DNA of 64,000 bases. Source: Saprospiraceae bacterium (GTDB taxonomy: Bacteria; Bacteroidota; Bacteroidia; Chitinophagales; Saprospiraceae). Below are positions 52,371 to 62,415 of the stretch, one piece after another; positions within the stretch are counted from its first letter, which is position 1; each line of letters starts with the position of its first letter. The stretch spans positions 18,963 through 82,962 of the forward strand of contig JAGQWR010000039.1 of assembly GCA_020437105.1 (NCBI GenBank). The letters run 5' to 3'. The position numbers and the translations under genes were made by a program. Under the pieces are notes generated by a model. That model saw nothing but the letters and a program-made list of their open reading frames with translations. It had not been told where the DNA came from and made no database searches.

Positions 52371-54101
52371 TTACCGGATCAAAGTAATACTGCCTTTTTG
52401 CTCCAGCAAGCCATAGGTTGGCGTATCTAAACTAAAGCGGAAAATATAAACGCCCGAGGGCTGCAATCGCCCATTCGTCCTACCATCCCAGCCTTCTTCC
52501 AAATCGCTCGTCTCAAAGACCAGTGCCCCCCAACGGTCGTAAATCTGCAACTCATACACGGCTCCTGGTTCTACAAACTGGATAAACGGACGAAAAGTTT
52601 CGTTGTACCCTGTCGGCGAAAAAATATTTGGGATGTACATCTGTGGCTTTGGCCGCAAACAGATCACATTGGATCGGGAGTTGGCAATGACCGTTTCGCC
52701 GGAAGGCAATACCTGAGAAAACCGCACTTCCAGGTAATAACATACCGCCTCATCTTTTAATTCAGTTGTCGGCAAATAATCGGTGGTATGGAGCGTGTTG
52801 CCCGGCACAGTACCGACAAATTCAGTCATTAAATTGCGCTGCCGGTATATTTCATACTCGATTACGGTGGCACCCTCTAATTCAAAGCGACTCCAACTTA
52901 GCTCAAATTCCCCGGGAAAAAGCGCAGTGCCTTCCAGAAAAACAGTACGAATGGACTCACTGTACCACTCATCGCCACAAAGATCAATGGCAGATATGCG
53001 GTAATCCAAGGGACCGGATGGAGAAATAGCATTCGGCAAAAAGGCCGTATTGGTAAGACTCAGCGGGTTCTGAAAATCAGCCCAGGGGATGTCCTGAACC
53101 GTCCCGCTTGTCGGATTCGTAACCTCAATATATACTTCACTCAATTCTGCGTTGGTATTCCACAACCAATCTACTTCTACTCCTCCGTTTAACAGGCTGG
53201 CATTTAATATTGCCAGTTCATCAGGAGCCTGTATAATATCTGATGTAGCGCATACTGCATTGGAATTAGCCCCTCGTCCACTCTGGGCCTCTATGGCGCG
53301 TACGTAAAAACAGTATTGCTGTCCGTCGCTTACATCCGAAAAACTATACGAATCGGTCGTTGCATCAAGGCTGGCTACCATTTGCACCGGGTCGCCATTT
53401 ACACTAACCCAAACTTCCTGTCCCGCCGGGCCATTTACCCAATTCTGGTAAGGATTCCACTCCAGAAAGAAATTGCGCGTACAAGCATCCTGCGAAAGCT
53501 TTAAATACACCGTGTTATGCGGATCTAAAAAGATACTGGTATTCCCGCAAGGGTCTAAAGCAAGTACGTAATACTGCTCTGATTTGAGGAAGGGTTCTGC
53601 CGTGACATCCACATAGGTTGACCCCGAATAAACGGTGTCAATCGGATCGACATTCGCACCGATCAGTCGATAGATCACATAGGCATACACTTCATGCGAT
53701 GGGCTGGGTGTCCATTCCAATTCAACCGTTGTGCCATTTACATTCACCGAAAGCAATGGGGCTGCCTCCGGCATAGCATTGCTGATAGTATCTGATTGGA
53801 GTACCATCTGGCCCGGACAATCATAATTGCCCTCCATATAATAGTAGTAAGTCAGGTTTCCCGGATTGTTATCCACGTAAAAATCCTGGCTGGCACTTGT
53901 AATGCTTGTTAGAAGGCTATAGGGGCCTGACTGGTTTTGAGACACATATATGTCATAAGATTGGAAGGCGCCACAATTGTTTGTTGGGAGCGACCAATAG
54001 AGGGTATCTCCGGCAACACAGCTTGGTTCGGGTGGAAAGACCTGTGCGTCCAGCTGATTCCCGGCAAATAAGCATAGGAAAAATAAAATCTTGCGTAGCA
54101 T
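52371..54101 (-). CDS. Secreted protein with gliding-motility-associated (T9SS type B) C-terminal domain
   Basis: 576 residues. Signal peptide (ILFFLCLFAGNQLDAQ). The body resembles a series of fibronectin-III-like domains (for example ATTDSYSFSDVSDGQQYCFYVRAIEAQSGRGANSNAVC and VEVDWLWNTNAELSEVYIEV). The last roughly 90 residues are the CHU_C/gliding-associated domain: MYIPNIFSPTGYNETFRP, then YELQIYDRWGALVFE, EGWDGR and PSGVYIFRFSLDT. Such domains direct export by the type IX system and surface attachment. The ATG directly abuts the stop of the upstream lipoprotein gene, so the two form a unit. Function beyond export is unknown. Confidence 0.92.
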   Translation of the reverse strand: MLRKILFFLCLFAGNQLDAQVFPPEPSCVAGDTLYWSLPTNNCGAFQSYDIYVSQNQSGPYSLLTSITSASQDFYVDNNPGNLTYYYYMEGNYDCPGQMVLQSDTISNAMPEAAPLLSVNVNGTTVELEWTPSPSHEVYAYVIYRLIGANVDPIDTVYSGSTYVDVTAEPFLKSEQYYVLALDPCGNTSIFLDPHNTVYLKLSQDACTRNFFLEWNPYQNWVNGPAGQEVWVSVNGDPVQMVASLDATTDSYSFSDVSDGQQYCFYVRAIEAQSGRGANSNAVCATSDIIQAPDELAILNASLLNGGVEVDWLWNTNAELSEVYIEVTNPTSGTVQDIPWADFQNPLSLTNTAFLPNAISPSGPLDYRISAIDLCGDEWYSESIRTVFLEGTALFPGEFELSWSRFELEGATVIEYEIYRQRNLMTEFVGTVPGNTLHTTDYLPTTELKDEAVCYYLEVRFSQVLPSGETVIANSRSNVICLRPKPQMYIPNIFSPTGYNETFRPFIQFVEPGAVYELQIYDRWGALVFETSDLEEGWDGRTNGRLQPSGVYIFRFSLDTPTYGLLEQKGSITLIR

Positions 54102-54857
54102 TTACTCATCTTCTTCCAGAGGACTGCTCATGTAATCCTGAAACTTGGCCTCCAGTTCTGTCATGGGATATCGATCAAACAACTCATACTCCAACACAAA
54201 ATCGGCGTTGATGTTCTTTCGGGAGTAGAAAAGGCCGAGGCCTTTGGCGTAAATTTCGAGGCCATCAAACTCGTGTTCGGTATGGCCTTCGTCTTCTATA
54301 TCTACTAATTCCCGAACGTAAAACTGGACCGCATGGTATTCTTTATCCTTAAATAGTACACTTGTGTCGCCCATATACTGCCGATTCCGAAAAAAGGAGG
54401 TTACCGCTCCCGAATCAGCTTCCATAGAATAACTGATGCTAAACACATAAACGGAGCCAACACCACTTGTCTCAAACGGAAAAACACTTGCTTCGCCGAC
54501 TTCAGCCGGCACCTGGTGCTGCAAGCCGACGCTATCCGTTTCAAATAAAAAACAATCTTCCAGAAGCATACCACTTTCAACGGCCTCCTCCCGAACTAAC
54601 TGACCGGGCTGGAAAAACTCATTGTAGTACATGCCGGTTAAATAGGTGTGGCCTTCCTGCTCTATCGTCCTGTAAAACCAATAATAAGGCGGATCAAGTG
54701 TATCGCCAACACTTCGATATTCATATACCTGACCATCATATAAGGAGTCGAGTGGAAAATAATACGGTTTTAAATAAGAGGGATCTTGTTTCGTGCAAGA
54801 ACTGGCAAGCCAAAATCCAAAAATAATAAGCGTTAAACTGAAGATCTGTCTAAACAT
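54102..54857 (-). CDS. Lipoprotein of unknown function, paired with a T9SS type B protein
   Basis: 251 residues from the ATG at 54857. A longer frame to a TTG at 55022 lacks a signal at its start and is rejected. The signal sequence IFSLTLIIFGFWLASSC ends in a lipobox with the Cys at 21. The mature part is rich in short strands (DGQVYEYRSVGDTLDPPYYWFYRTIEQEGHTYLTGMYYNEF...), suggesting a beta-rich fold, and no named family was recognised. Its stop codon is immediately followed by the ATG of the T9SS type B protein gene (0-nt gap), implying coupled translation and a shared task at the cell surface. Confidence 0.75.
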   Translation of the reverse strand: MFRQIFSLTLIIFGFWLASSCTKQDPSYLKPYYFPLDSLYDGQVYEYRSVGDTLDPPYYWFYRTIEQEGHTYLTGMYYNEFFQPGQLVREEAVESGMLLEDCFLFETDSVGLQHQVPAEVGEASVFPFETSGVGSVYVFSISYSMEADSGAVTSFFRNRQYMGDTSVLFKDKEYHAVQFYVRELVDIEDEGHTEHEFDGLEIYAKGLGLFYSRKNINADFVLEYELFDRYPMTELEAKFQDYMSSPLEEDE

Positions 54858-55036
54858 GTCGTTAATTGATCCGGTTATCTGTAAAAGTTGCTGACAATTG
54901 ACGAATATTGCGCCAAACTGGCAGGAAAATGCTTCTGGTATAATTCCTGCACCATCATCATTACTAGGCGAAGATACATCGACTAAATCGAGTTGGAGAT
55001 TTGCTTCTTCCTGCCATTCCAAATCGCTATTGTTCG

Positions 55037-55044
55037 TATCTTTG
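55037..55044 (+). promoter_or_regulatory. -7 element of the secA promoter
   Basis: TATCTTTG fits TAnnTTTG; transcription would start near 55050, 53 nt before the secA ATG. No TTG lies 17-23 nt upstream. Confidence 0.45.
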
Positions 55045-55102
55045 CATTTCCAAAACGCAAGCGCCAGAAAATTAGCCTTGTGTATAAATAAGAGAATCGA
55101 CC

Positions 55103-58100
55103 ATGCTTAACATTTTCAAAAATATTTTCGGCACGAAATACGAACGAGACGTCAAAGTATATTCGCCGGTCGTTGATGAGATCAACGATTTTTTTGACTC
55201 CTACCAATCGCTAAGTAATGACGAATTACGGAACAAAACGTTCCAGTTTCGGAAAGAAATAGCGGACTATCTGGCTGATATCGATCAGGAGATGGAGGAA
55301 ACACGCCAGGAGGCCCTCAATCAGGAGGATTTACTCCAAAAGGAAGCCCTTTTTAAAGAAATTGACCAAATGGATGAAGAGCGCAACAAAGCGCTTGAAG
55401 TCGTTTTGCGGCAAATTCTTCCGGAAGCTTTTGCCGTCGTTAAAGAGACTGCACGTCGATTTAAAGACAATGAAACCCTGACTGTTACAGCCACCGAGCA
55501 CGACCGGAATATGGCTGCCCGCGCAGGTAAATCCTATGTTAAGATTGAGGGCGATCAGGCAATCTGGAAAAACAGCTGGATGGCTGCCGGAGGGGAGATT
55601 ACCTGGAATATGCTACACTATGATGTACAGCTAATTGGTGGCATGGTATTGCACGACGGTAAAATTGCCGAAATGCAAACAGGGGAAGGTAAAACACTTG
55701 TAGCCACGCTGCCGGCTTATCTTAACGGCCTGGCAGGTAAAGGGGTGCACGTAGTAACGGTGAATGATTACCTCGCCCGACGGGATAGTGAGTGGATCGG
55801 ACCAATTTTTGAGTTTCTCTTCCTCACTATCGATTGTATTGATAAATACCGACCACACTCAGAGGAGCGCAAACGTGCATACCAATGTGATATCACCTAC
55901 GGAACCAACAACGAATTTGGCTTCGATTACCTCCGGGATAATATGGTGCGTAGTACCTCTGAAATGGTTCAACGCAAACACCACTATGCGATGGTCGATG
56001 AGGTTGACTCCGTCTTGGTTGATGATGCGCGTACACCGCTAATCATTTCCGGTCCGGTGCCGAAAGGCGATGAGGAGCAGGAGTATATGGCACTTAAGCC
56101 ACATGTTGAAAAATTACTCAATGTTCAGCGCAAGCTGGCAACAGATTATTTGACCGAAGCCAAAAGTCTCTTTGCTGATAATATTATTGGTTATAAAGAA
56201 GGGGAGGCAGGAATGGCGCTTTTGCGGGCGCATCGGGCACTTCCCAAATATCGGCCACTGATCAAATTCCTGAGTCAGGAAGGTGTAAAAGTCGTTTTGC
56301 AAAAAGCAGAGAACTTCTACATGCAGGAGCAAAACAAGAACATGCACCTTGTGGATGCGCCGCTCTACTTTACCATTGAAGAAAAAACCCGCGACGTTGA
56401 ATTAACTGAAATGGGTGCAGAGTACCTGTCAAAAGGAAACTCCGACACCAATTTCTTTATCATGCCCGACATTGCTTCCGAGCTGATCGAGATCGAACAG
56501 AACGAAGAATTAACGGAAAATGAAAGAGCTGAGGCGAAGATTAAACTGTCTCAGGACTTTGCCTTGAAATCCAAACGTCTGCATGCGATGAGTCAATTGC
56601 TCAAAGCATACACCATGTTTGAGCGCGATGAGCAATATGTGGTTATGGATGGGGCGGTAAAAATCGTTGATGAATCTACCGGCCGTATGATGGAAGGCCG
56701 TCGTTATTCTGACGGACTACACCAGGCACTTGAAGCGAAAGAAAATGTAAAGGTTGGCGATGTAACGCAAACCTATGCGACCGTAACCCTGCAGAACTTC
56801 TTCCGGATGTACCACAAACTCTCCGGTATGACCGGTACGGCAGAAACAGAGGCCAGCGAGTTATGGGAAATCTACAAATTGGACGTAGTTGTTATTCCGA
56901 CTAACCGCCCCGTAATCCGGGATGATCAGGAAGACATGGTTTATAAAACCTCCCGGGAGAAATTTGCAGCAGTCATTGATGATGTAGTAAAACTCAGTGA
57001 AGCCGGTCGACCAATTCTGGTAGGTACCACTTCGGTGGATGTTTCGGAGAAACTGAGTCGCATGCTAAATCTTCGTGGGGTAAGTCACAACGTGCTGAAC
57101 GCCAAGCAACACCAGCGAGAAGCCGAGGTTGTAGCTGAAGCGGGTAAACCAGGCAAAGTAACCATCGCCACCAACATGGCTGGTCGTGGTACGGATATCA
57201 AGATTTCGGATGAGGTTAAAGCGGCAGGTGGATTAGCCATTATTGGTACAGAACGACATGATTCCCGTCGGGTTGACCGCCAGTTGCGTGGTCGGGCTGG
57301 TCGCCAGGGTGATCCGGGTTCTTCCCTGTTTTATGTATCGCTTGAAGACAACCTGATGCGCCTGTTCCAATCTGAGCGTATTGCAAAGGTTATGGACCGA
57401 ATGGGCCATAAAGAAGGCGAGGTGATCCAACACTCCATGGTCACAAAATCGATCGAACGCGCGCAGAAAAAAGTGGAGGAAAATAACTTTGGTATTCGGA
57501 AGCGACTGCTGGAGTATGATGATGTCATGAATATTCAGCGTGAAGCTATTTATAAAAAACGTTTGAATGCCCTTTCGGGCGAACGTCTAAGCGTGGATTT
57601 GAATAACATGTTCCACTCTATGATGTCGAGCCTGGTGCTTTCACATAAAGGAGACGGCACCTTCGAATCCTTCCGCAGAGACTGCCTGTCAACTATTGGG
57701 ATGGACCCCGAAATTGGTGCAGCTGATTTTGCAGAAGCCTCTACGGATCAGTTGGTGGAAAGCCTGGAAGATCAATTTCATGCGTTTTATAAGCGTAAAG
57801 CAGAGGCTGTTACAGATGTATTGTTGCCGATTGTTAAAAACGTTTATGAGAACCAGGGAAATAAATACAAGCGTATTGCTATTCCATTCTCAGATGGCGG
57901 TAACAAAATGCTCCCGATCTCAGCCGACCTGGAATTGGCAATCAAAACGGGCGGAAAATCGATCATAAGCGATATTGAAAAAGCGGTTACGCTGGCAATT
58001 ATCGATGATAAATGGAAAGAGCACCTGCGCGCAATGGATGAGCTTAAAGAGGCGGTTCAGGCAGCTTCCTTCGAACAGAAAGATCCACTTGTAGTCTATA

Positions 58101-58414
58101 AAGTAGAAGCATATAATCTGTTTGAAAACTACATCTATTCCGTAAACGAAGAAGTTACTTCTTACCTGGCTAAAGGCACAGTCGTTTTCCGGGATGGTAG
58201 TGGTGTGCAGGAGGCCCGAGAACAAAAAACGGATCTCAGTAAGGTGCAAACCAATCGTTCTGCTGCAGCAGCAAAAGCGGCAGCTGAAGGGGTAAGTCGC
58301 CGGCAAAGCAAACCGGAAACGGTTAAACGAGAAGAACCAAAAGTTGGTCGAAATGATAATTGCCCCTGTGGAAGTGGTAAAAAATACAAACACTGCCATG
58401 GTCGAAATGCTTAA
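55103..58414 (+). CDS. secA: Preprotein translocase ATPase SecA
   Basis: Motor that drives proteins through SecYEG. 1103 residues, longer than E. coli SecA (901), as is usual in Bacteroidota because of insertions in the N-terminal half. Walker A is in [39 protein letters not shown] is the conserved DEAD-like motif [23 protein letters not shown] and [12 protein letters not shown] belong to nucleotide-binding domain 2, and [28 protein letters not shown] is typical. The C-terminal zinc tail is intact: [17 protein letters not shown], which binds SecB or lipids. It stands alone, with a terminator 50-100 nt downstream. Confidence 0.98.
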   Translation: MLNIFKNIFGTKYERDVKVYSPVVDEINDFFDSYQSLSNDELRNKTFQFRKEIADYLADIDQEMEETRQEALNQEDLLQKEALFKEIDQMDEERNKALEVVLRQILPEAFAVVKETARRFKDNETLTVTATEHDRNMAARAGKSYVKIEGDQAIWKNSWMAAGGEITWNMLHYDVQLIGGMVLHDGKIAEMQTGEGKTLVATLPAYLNGLAGKGVHVVTVNDYLARRDSEWIGPIFEFLFLTIDCIDKYRPHSEERKRAYQCDITYGTNNEFGFDYLRDNMVRSTSEMVQRKHHYAMVDEVDSVLVDDARTPLIISGPVPKGDEEQEYMALKPHVEKLLNVQRKLATDYLTEAKSLFADNIIGYKEGEAGMALLRAHRALPKYRPLIKFLSQEGVKVVLQKAENFYMQEQNKNMHLVDAPLYFTIEEKTRDVELTEMGAEYLSKGNSDTNFFIMPDIASELIEIEQNEELTENERAEAKIKLSQDFALKSKRLHAMSQLLKAYTMFERDEQYVVMDGAVKIVDESTGRMMEGRRYSDGLHQALEAKENVKVGDVTQTYATVTLQNFFRMYHKLSGMTGTAETEASELWEIYKLDVVVIPTNRPVIRDDQEDMVYKTSREKFAAVIDDVVKLSEAGRPILVGTTSVDVSEKLSRMLNLRGVSHNVLNAKQHQREAEVVAEAGKPGKVTIATNMAGRGTDIKISDEVKAAGGLAIIGTERHDSRRVDRQLRGRAGRQGDPGSSLFYVSLEDNLMRLFQSERIAKVMDRMGHKEGEVIQHSMVTKSIERAQKKVEENNFGIRKRLLEYDDVMNIQREAIYKKRLNALSGERLSVDLNNMFHSMMSSLVLSHKGDGTFESFRRDCLSTIGMDPEIGAADFAEASTDQLVESLEDQFHAFYKRKAEAVTDVLLPIVKNVYENQGNKYKRIAIPFSDGGNKMLPISADLELAIKTGGKSIISDIEKAVTLAIIDDKWKEHLRAMDELKEAVQAASFEQKDPLVVYKVEAYNLFENYIYSVNEEVTSYLAKGTVVFRDGSGVQEAREQKTDLSKVQTNRSAAAAKAAAEGVSRRQSKPETVKREEPKVGRNDNCPCGSGKKYKHCHGRNA

Positions 58415-58720
58415 TACAAAGGTGTAACCTGGCTATTATTTTTTCTGACCCGTAAGTCAAAAAAGAGTTCCGCTTACTTTTGGAAATCAACCAGTAGTAG
58501 CGGAACTTTTTTTTGCCCTATACAACGACAGAATTAAATCCGAAAAACCCTCAAAATTCCATTCGAAATTCGGGTAACACCCCGGATTTTGTCCTATATT
58601 GCGCCAAACATCCGGGCTTAGGTCAGGCGAAAACTCCTCGTCACAGATTTGGCTCCAAAGACCAAAAGGCTTCTTGTCGTTTCCGGCAACTAAGTCAGGA
58701 AAAGTGCGCGAAAAAGAGAA
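58415..58720. other. secA-deoC spacer
   Basis: 306 bp. It contains the secA terminator (58466-58514) and otherwise no recognised feature. TATATTGC near 58600 is a poor (6/8) match to a -7 element and could belong to the deoC promoter. A plus-strand frame 58513-58752 has no protein-like character. Confidence 0.5.
58466..58514 (+). terminator. secA terminator
   Basis: AGTTCCGCT (58466-58474) pairs perfectly with AGCGGAACT (58499-58507) across a 24-nt loop and is followed by eight T residues to 58514. Confidence 0.75.
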
Positions 58721-59383
58721 ATGTTAAAGATGGATCTGGCAAAATTTATTGACCACACAGTTTTAAAACCCGATACAACACTTGAGGAAATCCGCCGGGT
58801 CTGTGCAGAAGCACTGGAGCATGGATTTGCCGCTGTGTGCGTACCTCCATACTTTGCCAAACAGGCAGTTGACTTGTTGGAAGGAAGCAAGGTAAAAGTG
58901 GCTACGGTGATTGGCTTCCCTATGGGCTACTCTGCTACTTTTGCTAAAGTTGAAGAAATTAAGCGGGCACTAAACGAAGGTGTCAGTGAACTGGATGTTG
59001 TCATCAATATTAGCGCCGCTAAAAACGGAGACTGGAACCATGTACGAAATGACATGGATAGTATGACCCGCTCCGCACACCTGAAAGGCAAACTGGTAAA
59101 AGTAATCCTGGAGACCGCATTAATGACAGAGCCGGAACTTAAAAAACTCTGTGAAATCTGCACCGAACTGGAAGTTGACTATGTTAAAACTTCTACCGGG
59201 ATCAACGCAACAGGTGCCACTGTCGAACACGTTCAGTTCTTGCGTAAAAACCTGCCTGCTTCCATCAAAATAAAAGCTTCCGGCGGAATCCGCTCAGCGG
59301 AGCTTGCACAAGAATTAATTGAAGCAGGTGCCAACCGAATCGGAAGCTCCTCCAGCTTAAAAATAGTCGGAAAGAATAGTTAA
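58721..59383 (+). CDS. deoC: Deoxyribose-phosphate aldolase
   Basis: Class I aldolase that splits 2-deoxyribose-5-phosphate into glyceraldehyde-3-phosphate and acetaldehyde in deoxynucleoside breakdown. 220 residues, normal. Active-site residues are placed as in the family: D92 in ELDVVINI, Schiff-base K156 in DYVKTSTG and K185 in IKIKASGGIR; N-terminal IDHTVLKPDTT is typical. Two ATGs (58721 and 58730) are possible starts. No other nucleoside-catabolism gene is adjacent. Confidence 0.96.
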   Translation: MLKMDLAKFIDHTVLKPDTTLEEIRRVCAEALEHGFAAVCVPPYFAKQAVDLLEGSKVKVATVIGFPMGYSATFAKVEEIKRALNEGVSELDVVINISAAKNGDWNHVRNDMDSMTRSAHLKGKLVKVILETALMTEPELKKLCEICTELEVDYVKTSTGINATGATVEHVQFLRKNLPASIKIKASGGIRSAELAQELIEAGANRIGSSSSLKIVGKNS

Positions 59384-59396
59384 CCTTTGTGTTTCT

Positions 59397-59404
59397 TATC
59401 TTTG
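59397..59404 (+). promoter_or_regulatory. Possible -7 element before the SPOR-domain gene
   Basis: TATCTTTG matches TAnnTTTG but lies only 15 nt before the ATG at 59420 and lacks a placed TTG, so it is a weak candidate. Confidence 0.3.
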
Positions 59405-59419
59405 CAAAAAAGAACTGCG

Positions 59420-59827
59420 ATGAAGCTTTCAATTCAGTTATTGCGATTCGGAATTTTCTGCTGTCTATTCGTCTTCTCTGTTTCATCCAATGCCCAGGTA
59501 ACTGTAAAGGCAGAGGGCCGCATTGATGAGTTGATGACCACATATATGGAAATCAATAAGAGCATGGCCTTTGTCAGCGGATGGCGTATTCAGCTCATGG
59601 CTACCACCGATCGCCAGCGAATGGAATCAGCACTTCAACAGTTTAGAGCACTGTACCCGAGTATTCCAATCGACTGGGTACACGTGAGTCCGTATTTTAA
59701 ATTACGGGCAGGCGCTTACGCGAATAAACTGGAGGCCATGCGAATCCTCTACATCCTGAAAAAAGATTATCCCAGTGCCTATCCTGCTGTCGATAATCAA
59801 ATTCGTCCGGCTGAACTACTGAACTAA
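59420..59827 (+). CDS. SPOR-domain exported protein
   Basis: 135 residues from the ATG at 59420 (an in-frame GTG at 59387 would place extra residues before the signal peptide). Signal peptide (FGIFCCLFVFSVSSNAQ), then one SPOR domain: SGWRIQLMATTDRQRMESALQQFRALYPSIPIDWVHVSPYFKLRAGAYANKLEAMRILYILKKDYPSAYPA. SPOR domains bind denuded peptidoglycan glycan strands, often at division sites. It lies 8 nt before rodA, which fits a role in cell-wall growth. Confidence 0.88.
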   Translation: MKLSIQLLRFGIFCCLFVFSVSSNAQVTVKAEGRIDELMTTYMEINKSMAFVSGWRIQLMATTDRQRMESALQQFRALYPSIPIDWVHVSPYFKLRAGAYANKLEAMRILYILKKDYPSAYPAVDNQIRPAELLN

Positions 59828-59835
59828 ACCATTCC

Positions 59836-61230
59836 ATGTCTGAACGCCCGGAAAAATCGATTGATTGGGCAACGCTGTCCCTCTACCTCGCCCTTATGGG
59901 GATTGGGTGGCTTTCTGTTTTTACCGTTGGTTACGGAGATGGATATCCGCGGAATGTCAGCCAGTTTTTATTCAATACAGATGTTGGGAAACAAACCATC
60001 TGGATCGGCGCAGCGCTCCTCCTCTTTTTCTTTGTATATATCATTGAAAAAAACTTCTGGCAAACCTTCTCCTACATTATTTACGCGCTTTCTCTGGCGC
60101 TCTTATTAGCAGTACTTATCTTCGGTAAAGAAATTAATGGCGCCAGATCCTGGTTTGCCATCGGCGGATTCACGCTCCAACCTTCTGAATTTGCCAAATT
60201 TGGCACCTGCCTGGCCATTGCCAGTTTTGTATCCGGATACGAAACCAATTTAACACAGTTCAAACACCAGGTTACAGCCATCGCCTTGTTTTTTGCACCG
60301 GTGATACTTGTGATGCTTCAACCCGATGCGGGTTCTGCGCTGGTCTTTATGTCCTTTTTTATCCTCCTTTATCGGGAAGGTTTCCCCGCCGGATTTTTCC
60401 TGTTAGGTTTTCTTGGCGCTGCCCTGTTGATCCTCGCGTTGCTCTTTGATCCCATGTATATCGTTCCGGGATTTATGGCGCTGGCAAGTATCGTGCTCCT
60501 CTTTCAGTTTAAAAATCGCCGGAAATGGATCTTGCCGGCAATTGTCGTATTAACATTGTATTCCTGGGCGCTTTATATGGGATTTGGCTTGATAACATTA
60601 GGCATTTCTGCCGGAGTGGCACTCATCCTGGCAATTGGTTTTTTTGTTCGAAACAGCAACGGTTTTGGCCTGCGCCTGATTCCAATTTTGATCGTTGGAT
60701 CCCTTTTGGTCTTTGGAGCAGATTATGCGATGAATGATGTTTTACAACCGCACCAGCAAGACCGGATCAACGCCTGGCTTAATCCGTCAAAAGCAGAACG
60801 ACAAGGATCATTATATAATCTGGTACAATCAAAAATGGCTATTGGATCTGGTGGACTCATGGGCAAAGGTTTTCTGGAAGGAAGTCTCACAAAGGGCAAT
60901 TTCGTACCCGAACAATCAACAGATTTTATTTTTTGTACGATCGGCGAAGAACAAGGCTTCCTCGGTTCTGCTTCCATCATCCTCATTTTCCTCTTTTTTA
61001 TTCTTCGAATTATCACGCTTGCAGAACGGCAACGTTCCAGCTTTGGCCGTGCTTTTGCCTACGGCGTGGCCGGCATATTTTTTGTACACTTTATTATCAA
61101 CATCGGTATGACAATGGGCCTGGTGCCCATTATCGGAATTCCGCTTCCGCTAATTAGTAAGGGAGGCTCCGCATTACTTGGGTTTACCCTGCTTATCGGA
61201 GTATTACTAAAACTCGATCGCTACCGATAA
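59836..61230 (+). CDS. rodA: SEDS-family peptidoglycan glycosyltransferase RodA
   Basis: 464-residue polytopic membrane enzyme that polymerises lipid II during cell elongation, with a class B PBP partner. About ten to twelve transmembrane helices are visible. Family motifs: INGARSWFAIGGFTLQPSEFAKFGTCLAIASF (loop with the QPSE motif), PDAGSALVFMSFFILL (catalytic Asp region), and near the end GMTMGLVPIIGIPLPLISKGGSALLGF. An insert of extra hydrophobic segments sits in the middle (about 195-275), longer than in E. coli RodA (370 residues). It follows the SPOR gene by 8 nt and precedes tgt by 12 nt; the mreBCD/PBP2 genes are not in the window. Confidence 0.94.
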   Translation: MSERPEKSIDWATLSLYLALMGIGWLSVFTVGYGDGYPRNVSQFLFNTDVGKQTIWIGAALLLFFFVYIIEKNFWQTFSYIIYALSLALLLAVLIFGKEINGARSWFAIGGFTLQPSEFAKFGTCLAIASFVSGYETNLTQFKHQVTAIALFFAPVILVMLQPDAGSALVFMSFFILLYREGFPAGFFLLGFLGAALLILALLFDPMYIVPGFMALASIVLLFQFKNRRKWILPAIVVLTLYSWALYMGFGLITLGISAGVALILAIGFFVRNSNGFGLRLIPILIVGSLLVFGADYAMNDVLQPHQQDRINAWLNPSKAERQGSLYNLVQSKMAIGSGGLMGKGFLEGSLTKGNFVPEQSTDFIFCTIGEEQGFLGSASIILIFLFFILRIITLAERQRSSFGRAFAYGVAGIFFVHFIINIGMTMGLVPIIGIPLPLISKGGSALLGFTLLIGVLLKLDRYR

Positions 61231-61242
61231 AGACATCCAATC

Positions 61243-62376
61243 TTGCTGAATTTCAATCTCCAACATACCGACCCCGAATCCAGGGCACGAGCCGGAACGA
61301 TTGCCACTGATCATGGCGAAATACAGACCCCCATCTTTATGCCTGTGGGTACACTGGGCACTGTTAAAGGCGTACACCAGCACGAGTTGAAAGACCCTGT
61401 CCAGGCACAGATCATCCTCGGAAATACCTACCATCTTTACTTGCGGCCAGGCATGGACATCATGCAAGAAGCCGGCGGATTACACCATTTTATGGACTGG
61501 AATCGTCCCCTGCTTACCGACAGCGGAGGCTATCAGGTTTACTCGCTGAGCCATCGAAGAAAAATCACGGAAGAAGGTGTAAAATTCCGGTCGCATATTG
61601 ATGGTTCGGCACATTTCTTCAGCCCGGAAAGTTCAATGGAAATCCAACGCAGAATTGGCGCAGATATCATCATGGCTTTTGATGAGTGTACCCCATACCC
61701 CTGCGAGTACAGATACGCTAAAAAGTCAATGGAAATGACCCACCGTTGGCTCAAACGCAGTTGTGAGTATATAGACAACAATCCGCCGCTGTATGGGCAT
61801 CACCAATCCCTGTTCCCCATCGTTCAGGGAAGCACTTACACGGATCTTCGAAAAATTTCGGCCGAAACCATCGCGTCTTTTCAACGGGAAGGCAACGCCA
61901 TTGGCGGATTATCTGTGGGAGAGCCGGAGGACGAACTCTACGCCATGACCGACATGGTTTGCAGTATCCTGCCTACCGATAAACCCCGTTATTTAATGGG
62001 CGTAGGTACACCGGTCAACCTCCTGGAGTGCATCGCCCTTGGCATAGATATGTTTGACTGTGTGCTCCCTACCCGAAATGCACGACATGGCATGCTCTAT
62101 ACGGCCGAGGGCATTATTAATATCAAAAATGCAAAATGGGCAGCCGATTTTAGTCCGATCGACCCCAATACCCCTTCCCCATTAAGCCAAAATCACAGCA
62201 AAGCATACCTCCGACATCTTTTCATGAGCAAGGAGCTCCTGGCGATGCAAATTGCCTCTCTGCACAACCTGTCGTTTTATTTATGGCTGGTCGGAGAAGC
62301 CCGCAAACACATCCTGGACGGAAGCTTTAGAAGCTGGAAAGATGTGCTTGTGCCAAAACTTCGCCAACGGATATAA
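61243..62376 (+). CDS. tgt: tRNA-guanine transglycosylase
   Basis: Replaces the wobble guanine of Asp, Asn, His and Tyr tRNAs with the queuine precursor preQ1. 377 residues. Active-site motifs: DSGGYQVYSL (general base Asp), AFDECTPYPCEYRY, and the nucleophile Asp in GIDMFDCVLPTRNARHGML. The start is TTG: LNFNLQHTDPESRARAGTIATDHGEIQTPIFMPVGTLGTVKGV aligns with family N-termini and no ATG is available. The usual zinc site CxCxxC is absent: the corresponding stretch reads DPNTPSPLSQNHSKAYLRH, with Thr/Ser at the Cys positions, while the later His (LHNL) remains. I recall this as common in Bacteroidota. It probably shares a transcript with rodA and the LptF/G gene. Confidence 0.95.
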   Translation: MLNFNLQHTDPESRARAGTIATDHGEIQTPIFMPVGTLGTVKGVHQHELKDPVQAQIILGNTYHLYLRPGMDIMQEAGGLHHFMDWNRPLLTDSGGYQVYSLSHRRKITEEGVKFRSHIDGSAHFFSPESSMEIQRRIGADIIMAFDECTPYPCEYRYAKKSMEMTHRWLKRSCEYIDNNPPLYGHHQSLFPIVQGSTYTDLRKISAETIASFQREGNAIGGLSVGEPEDELYAMTDMVCSILPTDKPRYLMGVGTPVNLLECIALGIDMFDCVLPTRNARHGMLYTAEGIINIKNAKWAADFSPIDPNTPSPLSQNHSKAYLRHLFMSKELLAMQIASLHNLSFYLWLVGEARKHILDGSFRSWKDVLVPKLRQRI

Positions 62377-62415
62377 GCAGGTTGTTACCTTTACCATTAC
62401 AAGTGCCCCTAAATA

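Noticed and set aside
54858..55022. Upstream extension of the lipoprotein gene to a TTG at 55022
   Set aside because: The lipoprotein signal sequence begins at 54857; the extension overlaps the likely secA promoter region.
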